Source: Acanthaster planci
Taxonomy: Eukaryota; Echinodermata; Asteroidea; Valvatida; Acanthasteridae
Direction: 5' to 3'
Assembly (NCBI RefSeq): GCF_001949145.1
Contig: NW_019091413.1
Location: 355,639 to 417,638, forward strand
Length of the DNA stretch: 62,000 bases
Every line of letters starts with the position of its first letter. Position 1 is the stretch's first letter. The notes under the pieces were generated by a model. It had not been told where the DNA came from and did no database searches. It saw nothing but the letters and a program-made list of their open reading frames with translations. The position numbers and the translations under genes are program-made. Shown in pieces: positions 1 through 13,000 of this stretch.

Positions 1-230
1 TAAGAAGTGAAGGGAATGATGGGGAGGGGTGGAGTAGGAGATGAATAGGATGATGGGGAGGGGGCAGAGTAGGAGATGGATAGGATGATGGGCAGGGGTG
101 GAGTAAGAAGTGAAGGGAATGATGGGGAGGGGGCAGAGTAGGAGATGGACAGGAGGATGGGGAGGATATGGAGTTGCAAATGGATGGGATGATGGGGTTG
201 GATACAAAGTGCAGAGCTGTACATGTACCC
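1..230. repeat. 35-bp G-rich minisatellite at left edge
   Basis: About five to six tandem copies of a purine-rich unit that reads roughly gatgatggggagggg followed by agtaggagatgga. Copy starts near 14, 49, 84 and 117 give a period of 34-35 bp; copies degrade after about 165. The rest of 231-939 holds no recognised rotatin exon. A minus-strand open frame at 252-461 is protein-like by eye, but I cannot assign it. Confidence 0.8.
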
Positions 231-939
231 AGTACTTTAGAGGAATTTTAATTATGCACCATCCGTCAAACTCACAAATACACTGCTTATATAATCATCC
301 AGGTCTAGTCTGACTGTACCAGCTGGACCCACATTCTTTAGGCATTCCTCTCTCCTGTCAAGAACTGTGAAGCCTTGTACCTGTATCTCCCTTGGTGGTG
401 GTCTTTGTTGATTTGCTTTTAAATGACAAGCGCCTTTCAACACACAGTCTGCACACCGCACCGACTAGGTTTTTTCTCCTAGAGTACAATGAGTTGTATT
501 GCTAAGGTCAATAAAATAGCTTGTACATCTGTATTGCAGTCGTATGTCAACCAATCTTGTAAAAAATGTTGATGAAGCTTTGTTAGTATTGTTTGATTTA
601 GTGTCCATATTTATATAACTTGGACGTCTCTTTCCTGTTATTACAAGAAAAATTCAAATTCATAGCAAGCAGTGAGCCATGGTGGCTTTGCCGTTCTAGT
701 TTTATTCTGCATATCCATCCCGTCAATCTTGGCTTTACTCTGGGTGCCATTTGTGCCCTTGGGTGTACATAACACCATGGACCCCTACACATCAGGCAAC
801 CATTGTATAATGTGTAGATAAGCCTTAATTTAACATCCAGTCTTACAGGTGCTGTCTGCTTGTAAATGTGAAATATAATGAAAGTCTTGCTGGTGATAAA
901 TACATTTTAATGTGATATATGTGTACGTCTTTTGAATAG

Positions 940-1091
940 GCACTTGTGAGTGAGAAATCCCCACTGTCAAACTGTATTGTGGGATTATTGCAACCTACGT
1001 TCTCAAGGACTGAATCCAAAGAGTTTGAAATGTTGTCTCATCTTGAGAAGTTGAGGGGCTCTCTACGACTTCTCTTTTGTCAAGATCAGTG
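940..1091 (+). CDS. RTTN: RTTN exon 1 (of window)
   Basis: 152 nt, acceptor AG at 938-939, donor gtaagc at 1092. Enters phase 0 and leaves phase 2. Encodes a helix-rich segment containing [17 protein letters not shown], which aligns with the EDPLGNCI region of vertebrate rotatin. The preceding exon was not found in the first 939 bases, so it probably lies outside the window. Confidence 0.85.
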
Positions 1092-4000
1092 GTAAGCTGG
1101 TATTGTAGTCAAGTAGATTTGATGATAAATGTGCATTGTTAAATTGGTAAATTTTTAACCATTTTGCAGTCTTAATTCAGCTTTCACCATTTAATTACCA
1201 ATATGTTTTGAAAAGAACAAGTATGTTTGCTTTATAACTGTTTTGGTAAAATGCCCCTCCCATCAAATGTGCTGAATTCACCCTCAGAATATCACAAGCA
1301 CTATCATGATTGCATTTTTCCGCCCTCACCCAACGAAACGCAAAGCACACAGTAAAATAATAGGACTCGTACACGCGATAAGGCACACTGCCAACGGTGA
1401 GCCATATTAAAGAACTTGAGTCTCTCCCCACCTTTTTTTTCACGGTTTTCATGAATCATCATTGCTTTTCTCGATAACATGACGGAATAACTAAAAGGCA
1501 GAAATCCCACACGATTTAATGGTGTGTACATATACAAATGAACACTTTATGTTTAAAAAGATATCCATTTTGTAAAGATAACCCGCAAAATGCTATGGTG
1601 CATTATATATGATGCATTTCTACAAACATTTACTCTGCAATGCTCGTTGGGCCTCCAACCCCCAGACCCCCTGTCAGTGTTGGATCTATGCACGCGGTCT
1701 GCATTTTGGCTGGATAGGACAACACTGAGTGGAGGAAGGGGTTGGAGAGTGTATGGCTATTGCCAAGTGTCTCAACAATTTTGTCCAAGATTGTAGGTGG
1801 ATGTTGCATTGCAGGAAAGCTCTAGTAGAGTTTGCCTTATTGGTGATGTACATGTAGTTATTGTGTTGGTTCCAACTCAGGTTTTTATGGATGTGAACAC
1901 CAAGGTATTTTACAGTCTGCCTCTTCTAGTATGTGACTGTAGATGATGTACAGCTGCTTAATGGGTTTGTTCTTGGCTGTACGGATGACTTAACATTGCC
2001 AGTCATTCTCCCATTGCTGAAGGTTGTCTAAATCCTGCTGTAGCAATCTTGCATCACCCTCTATCTTTATGTGATATGAAACAAAGGTGTAAACTGAAAG
2101 ATTTTTGACAATATTTATAGATGTTATTAGGAGAAACATGTTGCTATTCAAGTGTAAATTTTTTTACGTTGTGTAATCATATCCATAATGTTAGCTCTCC
2201 GGATCATTTAAAGTGTAATCCTAAAAGCGTAAGCATTGAAACATGTTGAATATTTACTATACTTTTCATCCTGACAAGTATCATGCAAGTTTAATAGATA
2301 AGGAGTGACTTACGATGTCACAAGACCACACAGAGTAATGGATTGTCAGGCAAGGCAACTGCTCTTGAATACTCAGTAAGACCCTCTGCCACTTCTCATA
2401 CAAGGTTTTGGTAACGCGAGATCTTTGAGACATCTCTCATCATTGGATCTAGTCATATTGTCCTTATGGTGGAGATGTTTGAAGATTTTTATTGATTAAA
2501 TCTTTATGTTGACTTTTTCTTAGTGTTCGTTTGGAGGGAGCCAAGGCTGTGATGTACTACCTAACACAAGAAACGTCCAGTTCCTTGAAACTTCCTTCTG
2601 TAGATACCTACACACTGAATGACATAGCTGACTTACTACTGTTTGATCATGCTGTCCATCTAGATGTACAGAACAGTGGACGATCTGTATTTCAGGTCAT
2701 TTGAAAGTCCGGAATAGTGAAGCACTTTGCAGATGTCACTATATTGTGACTGAAAAATATAATGACATCAAGTGCTTAACATGCAAAGTGCAACAAATAC
2801 AAAGTGCTAGTCAAGCACTTTTGCATTTGTTGCATTTAGCAGATGTCATTATTTTTTACTGAAAAAAATCTAACTTATAAAGAACACAAGATGTATTGTT
2901 ACTTTTTAAAAAATACAGCCAAATACCACAAATACTGACTTTTAAGAGTCATTTCTACAATATTTGCATATCTTACCATTGCCACATATTCTTTAATATC
3001 CCCTGCCACAGAGCAATATTTGTGACAACAATGTGTGTTCAGTGGCCAAGTTCAATGCTCCATATCAACAGACTTACCAAACATTATATGGATATAGAAA
3101 CAAATAGGTGTCAGGTACCTCTACATATCCATTGCCATAGACTCAGGGAATCACTGACAGTCTGTTCCAGCTGCCTCTTTGAATACAGGTCACCACATTG
3201 TGTTTTCACATTCTTGAAGTTGGTTAGAGTTAGCCATTTGGTACAATTGACTCGTTTGATTGAACCCTGCTTGTCATACACTGACAGACAGATTCTATTG
3301 GTGACAGTAAACAGAAGCAAAATTCCCACCCCTTTTGGGGTATGGAGCATTGAATACAGTATAGAACATTAGACTGAGTTGTTCTCTGCCGTGCCAATGT
3401 GTGTGATAATGTTCTGTATTTTTGGTTTATTGACAGGTGGAAGGTCTTTATCAGGTTTTTCATATCTTCACAGCAACAGACACAGAGGCGAGCCTACGCA
3501 AATCAGCACTGGAACAGATTGCCATTATCTTACAAGGTATTGACCAACACCATTGCTTTGATGGCAACATATGCAGGTGTTCCTTAAGTGCATGTGAGCA
3601 TGGCACCATTGCACTGCTGCTGGTATCTGGATTAATATACAGAAAATATCTACATCATTGATCCCCATCTACTGTCTGAGTAGTACGTAAGACTGAGGGC
3701 TGAAGTCACCGGGTGACATCGTTGTAGGCCCCGGATTTGATTGAGTTTGTGATGGAATGTCAGTGGCAGTCTGGTGGCTGGGATATTAGTCACAGTTGAC
3801 CCTTGTATCATGGCTGTTACATGCTGTTTTGTATGGACTCAGTATTTAAACATAAATTTTATAGCATGGGTATTAAAGTAAAATTTCCCTGTATGCTTAT
3901 ACCTTAGAATTATTTTAATTGTTACCCAGTACTGCTCAATAACTCAGAAATAGTATAGCATGTGATGTTACGTCAAATGTGGTGACAGCCATCATTTGAG

Positions 4001-7000
4001 ACCCCCCCCAAAAAAATAAGCCATGGTGACTTCCGTAGGTTATGCACAGTGATTGGTGCATTTGTCTTGTCAGCATAAAGAGATTACTGGTGTGCATGGG
4101 CAGGAAAAAAAGTAATTACTTTTACCAGACTGAGAGTACAGCCAATGTCAATAATATGTTTATTCTTTAAATACACTTGTAGAATCTGTTACACCCCGTG
4201 TCCATAGTTTTGTGCAAATTCCAGTAGAAACTATTTTGCTTACTCTGCCAGTATGTCCACCTCACATGCTGCTGGATAACAATGCTGCGTGGCTCATTGT
4301 GGGTGATATTTGTGTCATTTTGTGTATCAGTCTGGTACTTCATCAATACCAGAACCATATTTGGAATTATTGCCTTGAAGTCTATTTGACATACATTATG
4401 AAGAAATTGAAACCCGAGCATGAAGTCTTTGATAACATTACACATATATGTACATAAAACGTGTGTACACTGGACATGTACTTTATGCACACATGTAAAG
4501 TCTTCTCTTCCAGAATTAAACTAACATCCATTCCCATCTCTGGTGGTGTGCAGTAGGGGTTGGAAGATGGGGTGTGCCTGGATGGGGTGGGGATATGGTG
4601 AGATGGGATGGGTCAAAGTTTTTAATTGTATTACAGTGTATGTACATAATTATACATTATTATGTAGGTCTTCTGTCGCAAAAATTAAAGTTTTCCTGAC
4701 TGGGCCCAACCCTTTGGTGGGGATTTGATTTGGTGGGGTCATGGGATGGGATTGTGGCTGGGCAGGGGTAGGGATTGTTGGTATGGGTGGGGATTTGGTG
4801 GGATGGATAAAAAATTAGGTAGGGTAAGGTGGGAACTTGTTAGTGTAGGGTGAGGATTTGTTACCATTGGGAGGGTTGGTGAATAAGGATTGTGCTTTTC
4901 TGCAATTATTGTGTTCTACATTTACCTTGGAATTGATCAAGTACACTGTACATGTTGATACATGTATTTGATATTTGTCACAGAGCCATACAGATTTGGA
5001 AATTGAAAAAGATCACATCTGATAACATAATAGATCACTGTATGTGAAGCAGACAAAATACAAAGTTATATGTATTTTTTTTTAATGAATTGAGTTGCAA
5101 CTGTTCATAGTCATAATCATGGGTACTTCTATTTTGGAGGAGTTGTCCATGTTATGAACACCAAATGCTACCATTTCTTCCACCCTACCATTTTGAAAAA
5201 TAATGAAGTAAACAGGCCAGGTTACAAATGAGTTAGTCATCCATTGTTATTCCAGCTAAAAATAAAAAGCGCCGTAAGTTTAGCTAATCCCAATTTTGCA
5301 AAGAGTTATCCTCATAGCCCTGTTGTTCATAACAATATTTTTTGTAACAAAAAGGTAGCAGTGATACACATACCTGTATAAATCTAGCAGTGAGCCATAT
5401 CAGCTGTGCTTTTCTAGTTAGTGGATTTTATTCAGTGAGTGGATATTATCATTCAGTAGTCTGAATAGTCAAAGATCTCTGCCTGATTACAGTTAACTTT
5501 TTGTTTGTTTTGTCAGAATCCTTTTTTATGTGAATTTGAGTGTAAACCTAATTTTTTCTCCAGATGGCACTCTTCATAAAGCTTTCTTATCACAAGGTGG
5601 CCTGGATAAGGTTCTGGATTGCATGAAGAAGGCAACCATGTCTGCCGATGAAACTAGACAGGAAATGGTATGTGATGAACACTACATTTGGTGGCTTGTG
5701 ATTTTAGTTGTGAAAATTTGACATTTACCCGTTTCAAAGTTTGCTATGTTCATTGATTAATACATAATTGCCGGTTTCAGGATTTGTGTCTGAAATAGGT
5801 GGTGTTGTCTGAAGCTGTGGCTGGTTGCCATGGTACTGATGGTGAAAAAGGGAAGCTATATCCATGAAAACTTTTAAAACCCAACACTGGCTATATACAA
5901 ATACATCTGTATACCTATTACATACAGATACTTCAGTGGGTTTTAGAGGTGTCATTGGATGCTTCTTCCTCTGTTGTTTGATTGTACTGTGAACATGGTG
6001 TCAAATACAGTTTGTGTTAGATAATATCCTTTTGAAGTTAAAAGTTTAATTTCAGATTTTGTCCTTACGTATATGTATTACGTATTCTCCTGTTTCTCCA
6101 GCTCCCTATGATTCCTGCATGTCTGTGTATTTTGCGTCACATTTTACATGAAGATCCCTCATTAAGACATGAGTTAGCTCATCAGGATTACATCTACTAT
6201 CTGCTGATTAGAGGTGAGTTTCTGTAACAAATTATTGCTTCTTTATTTAGCAAATGTTGGATTCCATTTCAAAAGACTACATGTCATGAGCAGAATTATG
6301 GCTAAAGTAATGACTGTAAACATGATAAATTCTAAAATCATTTAAAAGTGCAGTTTGAAACAAAACAAAAACAAGTTTGTCTATCCAACCATGTTAAACT
6401 TATTAGTACATGTAGGTCATGACTTGGATTCCAAGATCAGTTTGTTATTACAATTGCAAGATTTGCTATTCATAATGCAAGAATAAAAGTCGTCACTGAC
6501 AGTAGCATTATTTATTCCTTTAATTTTTTTTTAAAGAATTATTATTTTGATCGAAGCTGCAGAGGAAAAATCAAAGATTATTTACCCATCCAGAAAAAAT
6601 TCAGAATCTACAATTGTAAACAGAAATCTATTGGCAAGTTTCTTCATGATCACACGTGATCCTTTTAACATCTGTTTTAGCTGGCCTTCTATGCTACCCT
6701 GACTGTAGGGCTCGATACCATACAGCACATGTCACAGTTTTATTGCTGTTTGATGAGGTAGCTTCCCTAACTGTATCAGAGCATCAGCTAGTCAACCAAT
6801 TCACATTGCCTAAATGTGTCTCCCAGAAGTGAGTATTATTCCTATTAAAGTTGTAGAGTTCATTGTAGAAACATTCATCTCATGGAAGATCCAAATTCAA
6901 GTCTTTTTTTGGTAGGAAATGTTTCATGACAGTTGTAAAGGTTCCTGACATGGTAAATGCTTTCTTTAATTTATCTTACTATAACTTTAATATGTACATG

Positions 7001-10000
7001 TATACTGCTCGACTATACTTCAGGGAAAATTAAGACAAAGGAGCCACATTAAACAGTTTCATAAAGCAAGATTTTACCAAAACAGTACCGAAAAACACTT
7101 CGCCTGTGAACGTCAATGGTAGATTTAAAGGTCAACTTTTTAATCTTAAGTTCAAATTAAAGCAAGGTGCCTAAAGGATTTTTAGTGTTCTCCCTCATGC
7201 GCTTACAGCCCCTGCCATTCTGCACGGGACCCGTTCTCAAGCGGCCTAACGGGGGGGAAAGTTAAGCAGCTGGCAAACCCAGAACACACTATTGTGCTCC
7301 CCACTGTCATGCAAAGTGCAGCATACTACTGCAAGGAGTACGCCAGCAGCAGCAGATGTATAGAAACATTGTGAGAACAGGGAAGCCTACCACAAAGGAT
7401 ATCGGCAACACCAACGCACATGTGTTCCATGTGGTACAGGGGCGTAGCCAGGGGGGAAGGCATGTACTCCCCCCCCCCACAAATTCCCAGTGCCCCCCCA
7501 CTGAAAAAAAAAGACAAATGGATATTGAACAAGACTAACAAACCTTGCCCCCCAAAAGCCATACCACTGAAAGCCCCCCCCCACATAAAATCCTAGCTAC
7601 GCTACCAATATCGTATCACACTGAATTTTTTTAGGGCACACAAGACGTATTAAAAATCTTTGAAGGTCCGCTGGTTTCTCTGAATACTTGCAGATGGTGG
7701 TTTCACTAAGTAAGACAAGTTTGCTGAAAGAAGTTTGATTTTAACATACAAACTTGTCCGTTACACCAGTTCAACATTTGTGTCATTTAATTTGAATACG
7801 CATGTTTTACGGACTTGGCGACTGAAATTGTTGACGTTATGCAGGAGATATCCTGGGTGGAAACCTTTTTTTTTTTCCTTTTTCCCCTTTGACAGCCAAT
7901 CAAGTGGCCAATCAGTAAGCTTTTGACATAAATATGTTATTTTAACTGTTTTTTTGTAGTGTGTCTCAAATTTGTGTCTGTTGCATTCATCAAAGACATT
8001 TTCATTAGCCCAAGTTGGCAGGCGGAGAAATATTTTGCGACTAAAGTACTGAGAAACTCTTATCACCATTGTGAAGCCCACTTGCAATTATTTTTATGGG
8101 TCTCTGTTTTGACAGGAAATTTTCCTGATTAATGTTCTATTGTTTCGATTTACCCAGTACTTTTGTCCGTATCAAACCGTACCGCAGTGTAATAATTTCT
8201 TGAAAGCATGTGAAGTGCAACCTGACAGCACAAAATGTAGAAAACCAATTCATGATAACTTCATAAAGCACACATGCACAGCTTGACTTACCCTTCAGAC
8301 AGGCACTCGTATACCAGTTAACATGTTTTTAAATGGTACAAGCACGCTAATACCCTGCTTGCCATTGTATTGTGCTGCTTATTTCTTGTTGAGGGGAAGT
8401 CCGTCTTTGCACGTGTCAGCAAGTTCGTAGGCATTCTCTGAGAATTCTCTGGGATCTGCAGGAGAACATAAAAGATTGCTACTGCAGCTATGTCTTTAAA
8501 CAATGAGATTTACTGATATAGCACCCACAGTTTTGTCCAGTCATGTCTTGGGTTGCTGTAGTGCTGATAGGCCAATGAGGTCAAGAGGAACGCCCAACTG
8601 GGGCTCACTGGGTTGGAACTCGGCAAATGGGGTTTATAAGAACAGTACTGTCATGGTAACAGCTGTGATGTTTCATATCAAGAACGGTTTCTAGAAATGT
8701 TGTCTCATCATCTTCTTCAAATGAAAATTATTTTTCCAAAAACGAATTACATGAAGTCCACGATCAAGCTTCACAACATGATACCAGGAAATACACCTTG
8801 GCCAACAAATGTATGCCTACACTAATAGTGAATTGGCAGTCATCATTTGAGGACAGGTATGGAGAGAGAAACAATCTAAAGCATGAAACATTGAGGCTTT
8901 CATTCAAGCCACAAGGTAGTGGAATCCTTTTCATGTATTTCCCATTGGTTATTTTATTTTTCGGTCCCCATAGTTACATTTGGATACAAAATTTAAAATA
9001 ACAGTATTAAAAGAACAATCTTAGTCTTAAAAAACACCCGTGTTAAAAAGGACAGGGACCAAAGAAATCCATGTACTTCATCAGGATTCAGTGAACAATT
9101 TTTCCCCTTCAAAACTGGAAGTGAGCTGGACAATAAATGGAGTTGATGTGATTTTTCTAGTTTACAACTTATAAACTGTTACAAATTGTAACATGATATC
9201 TGTTCAAAATGTGTTCCTGGTTTCGCTGGACCGTGCCCCAAGATGTGCTGATTATTCCAAGAATGTGGGTGCACCTTATAGGGCTAAGTCAATTTGAATA
9301 ATTCACTCTTTGAATATTCGACCTTCAATTCGATCGAATATCAGAATTGAATCCGGCAGATTGTTGATGAACAAACCATATACAAGATCAGTTGCATTAA
9401 TGCACACAATTGTACATTATAATCACTAAAACAGCTTCTCACTTCTAGAAGTATCGCCAGCCATGATTTAGCAAGATGTAACAGACAAACAATACTGCCC
9501 TTTTGAAAATTTCATTCTTTTTAAATTTTTAATGAATAATGTACTTTTTAATCTTTGTACGATATATTATTCTGTCATTTTTTTTTAATTCGCTTTAAAC
9601 AAGCCTCCATAGTGCAATTTTTCTCATATAAAACTAAAGAAAATTTTCCCTTTCTTTTCATGGATTTTGCATTCGAATATTCAACTTGAGAAAATACATG
9701 TAGTATTCAAATATTCGCTAATCGATGGGATATTCGGCACAGCTCTAGCGCCTTGAACCACAGCATGCTGGACACTTGGATAGCAACAAATTATAGCAAA
9801 CACATTTCTTCAGATATTTTCCGAGTAGAAAGCCTTGTTAGCAAGCCCTTCCTATGTGCATGGATGTGTGACTGTTCTACTGTTAAAGGAATGCGTCCAG
9901 AACAGGGACCATTCTCACACGTGTGCATGAGAAATTAGTAGAACATCCTAGGCAGTCCGAACAGTCAAAACATGTAAAACACATCCACTGCATTTTGACT

Positions 10001-13000
10001 TCTAGTCCTGTACCTTTGTGGCACTGTAAAAATGAGTGAAGGAAGGTGAACTAAATAGATCTGATGTATGCTTTCATCGTGGGATGTTAGAGGTAAACAA
10101 ATCTCTTTAGAACAATATAGGTAAATTTATATGACGGGTTTTGCCCTTAGCCAACCCATTATATAAAATAACATCTCCCAACGCAAAAATACATCTTAAA
10201 AATACAGGTGAACCTAATAAATTTATATCTGTTCATCCAACAAATTACAGGATGAGGTGATCATTAAAAAAATGAAGTGTTCAGTTCTAGAAGTGGGAGG
10301 AAAACCCAGAATGAATATTCCAGGGAAGACCCACGGAGTCAGGCAGGGACTGAAAACCCAATCCACGTGCTGATCTAGGTGGGATTCGAACCTGGATTGC
10401 AGAGGTGGAAGGCGAGGAAAGAGCCACTACACCAACCTGATTTCCCCCATATATACAAAGTTACCTCAACTGACACTGGCACCTTGACTGGCACTTATTG
10501 CATTAAGCTTACTTGTAAGTTAACTCCTGTACTAAGCTTCTATCATGAACTTAAAGTTTAAGTAACCATTCTCATGTCCCTTGATGACGTCTTTTTTTCT
10601 CTTAGATTCAAGCTTCCTTTCCGATGTATGACGGCTAAGTCTCAAAGTCCGTATCGGAAAGCATATTCATCTGCAGATGACCCCTTGAACAAGTCATGCA
10701 TTGCATGGAGAATGCTGAGGATTGCATGGAATGTTGCATGGTATGGTGGAATACAATCCCTCATGGACAGGATAGAGTCAGGATTACTCAAGGAGTCACA
10801 CCCCAGGTATATGCATATCCCAAGAAAGCATTATAATTGAAATTGAATTGAAAGCATCACATTTAAAAGATAATACGTTTATTTGGAGAGATTGGTGACG
10901 CAGTGCTTTCACTATGGGACTGTTTCACTGACCCATACAACCTGGCCTACATCTGGGTATTGGGCAGTCAACCTTTCTGTGGTATATGTAGTGTGCAAAG
11001 ATTGTTATGTGCCATGTGCGGTAGGCAGTAGGTAAGACTTCAAAGCATTGATGACTTGGCAAAAATTAGGAGAAAACGTGGGAGCCAGTACACAGTGCTG
11101 GATCAGCACTATCACAATAACCATACACAGATGTGACCATAAGATATGCCCTGCTGTCTAGTTTGCAATGTATGATGTGCAGTTGCTGACTAAATGCCTG
11201 TCATGGGTTGGTTTGGATAACAGAGAAACTTGTGTGGTCATATTACTGCAGCATTATTCAACGGCCCCAATTATTTGAGACCCTCATTGTACAATCTTTA
11301 CATGCCTTGATCTGCCTCTATGCATTTGTAGAGGGGACTCTTTTCACTTANNNNNNNNNNNNNNNNNNNNNNNNNNNNNNNNNNNNNNNNNNNNNNNNNN
11401 NNNNNNNNNNNNNNNNNNNNNNNNNNNNNNNNNNNNNNNNNNNNNNNNNNNNNNNNNNNNNNNNNNNNNNNNNNNNNNNNNNNNNNNNNNNNNNNNNNNN
11501 NNNNNNNNNNNNNNNNNNNNNNNNNNNNNNNNNNNNNNNNNNNNNNNNNNNNNNNNNNNNNNNNNNNNNNNNNNNNNNNNNNNNNNNNNNNNNNNNNNNN
11601 NNNNNNNNNNNNNNNNNNNNNNNNNNNNNNNNNNNNNNNNNNNNNNNNNNNNNNNNNNNNNNNNNNNNNNNNNNNNNNNNNNNNNNNNNNNNNNNNNNNN
11701 NNNNNNNNNNNNNNNNNNNNNNNNNNNNNNNNNNNNNNNNNNNNNNNNNNNNNNNNNNNNNNNNNNNNNNNNNNNNNNNNNNNNNNNNNNNNNNNNNNNN
11801 NNNNNNNNNNNNNNNNNNNNNNNNNNNNNNNNNNNNNNNNNNNNNNNNNNNNNNNNNNNNNNNNNNNNNNNNNNGTCTTTTTTCCAGGTTACACATTCTT
11901 ATTGGTTGCTTTCATAATTACTTTGTTCCCTTACCATAGCTCAATTGTAGTACATTGGAATCCATTCATTTTATTATATTCTTACAAAATGACAGCTTTT
12001 GGCTTGTCATTTTAGGTAAGTTTTTAATTAGATCATGCAGGAGCACGTGTGCACCTGATCTGGTATTCTATATTACCAGGGGTAGCTAACTGGTTAAACC
12101 ACTGAATCCACATTGTCTGGGAAGTTCCTAAGGGAGACTGTGAGTTGAACTTGATTTTTGTACAATATATTGTAGCAATTAACGCTGGGAGGGCCCTGAA
12201 GTACTGTGAAATATGCAGATGTGGTAAGAAATTACGCAGTTATTGTATAAATGAATTCAGAAGTTTTCAGCCAAAGGATATTGTTGGATGAGGTTAACAT
12301 TTAAATTAATCTATTCTGAAGTATCAAAAATGAAGCATAACTTGTCCTTGTTCTATTGTTTTGGTACACTTCTAGTTTCAACTCTAAAATTGCTTTAACT
12401 GCGGAAGACAAATTGTTGCTGAGGTGTAGTCACTCAACTACAAGTCTAAAACAGTGTCTGCAGTCTGTGTGCCAGGCTTCCTCTCATTACACAGTCAAGG
12501 TAAGCACAGCATAAAACCTCAAAGCGCTTTATTTTTTGGGGGGATGTCTCATTCAATGAGTGTCAGCTGAGTTGCTGACTCAAGTCAAACTTGTAATTGT
12601 TTGTACTTGTGGTATGACTTTGAAGCAGGTTACATGACTTAAAGTTGACTTGATTTGGAAGAGAATGATTTGGAAGTTAATTTGAACAGATTTGATTGTT
12701 GACATAACAATTTTTTGAAGGAAATACAAGAAATTGATGCCTTGCCCGTAGGTAATGCTGAGTGGATGTTGTGAATTATCTGATATTTATATAGGTCAGC
12801 CTGTGGAGACTGGCTCTCTGGTTACTCACTAACATGTTGATGCACAATGTAGGCGAGACCGACAGGGGCCGTCCAGATATCACAGAGTTTCTGTTGCAGC
12901 TAGAGTTCAGGAAAGCTCTTGACAGGTGTGATTTGCTGCTCTGTTATTTGAAACAAAATAATTTTCTGACTTTTTAAGGTTCCAAATATTTCCATTTTTA

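Noticed and set aside
2896-3372. 158-codon plus-strand ORF
   Set aside because: Lies in intron 2, composition like translated AT-rich intron, no domain, no splice fit with the gene phase.
11208-11939. 243-codon plus-strand frame
   Set aside because: Mostly made of N from the assembly gap; no real coding content.
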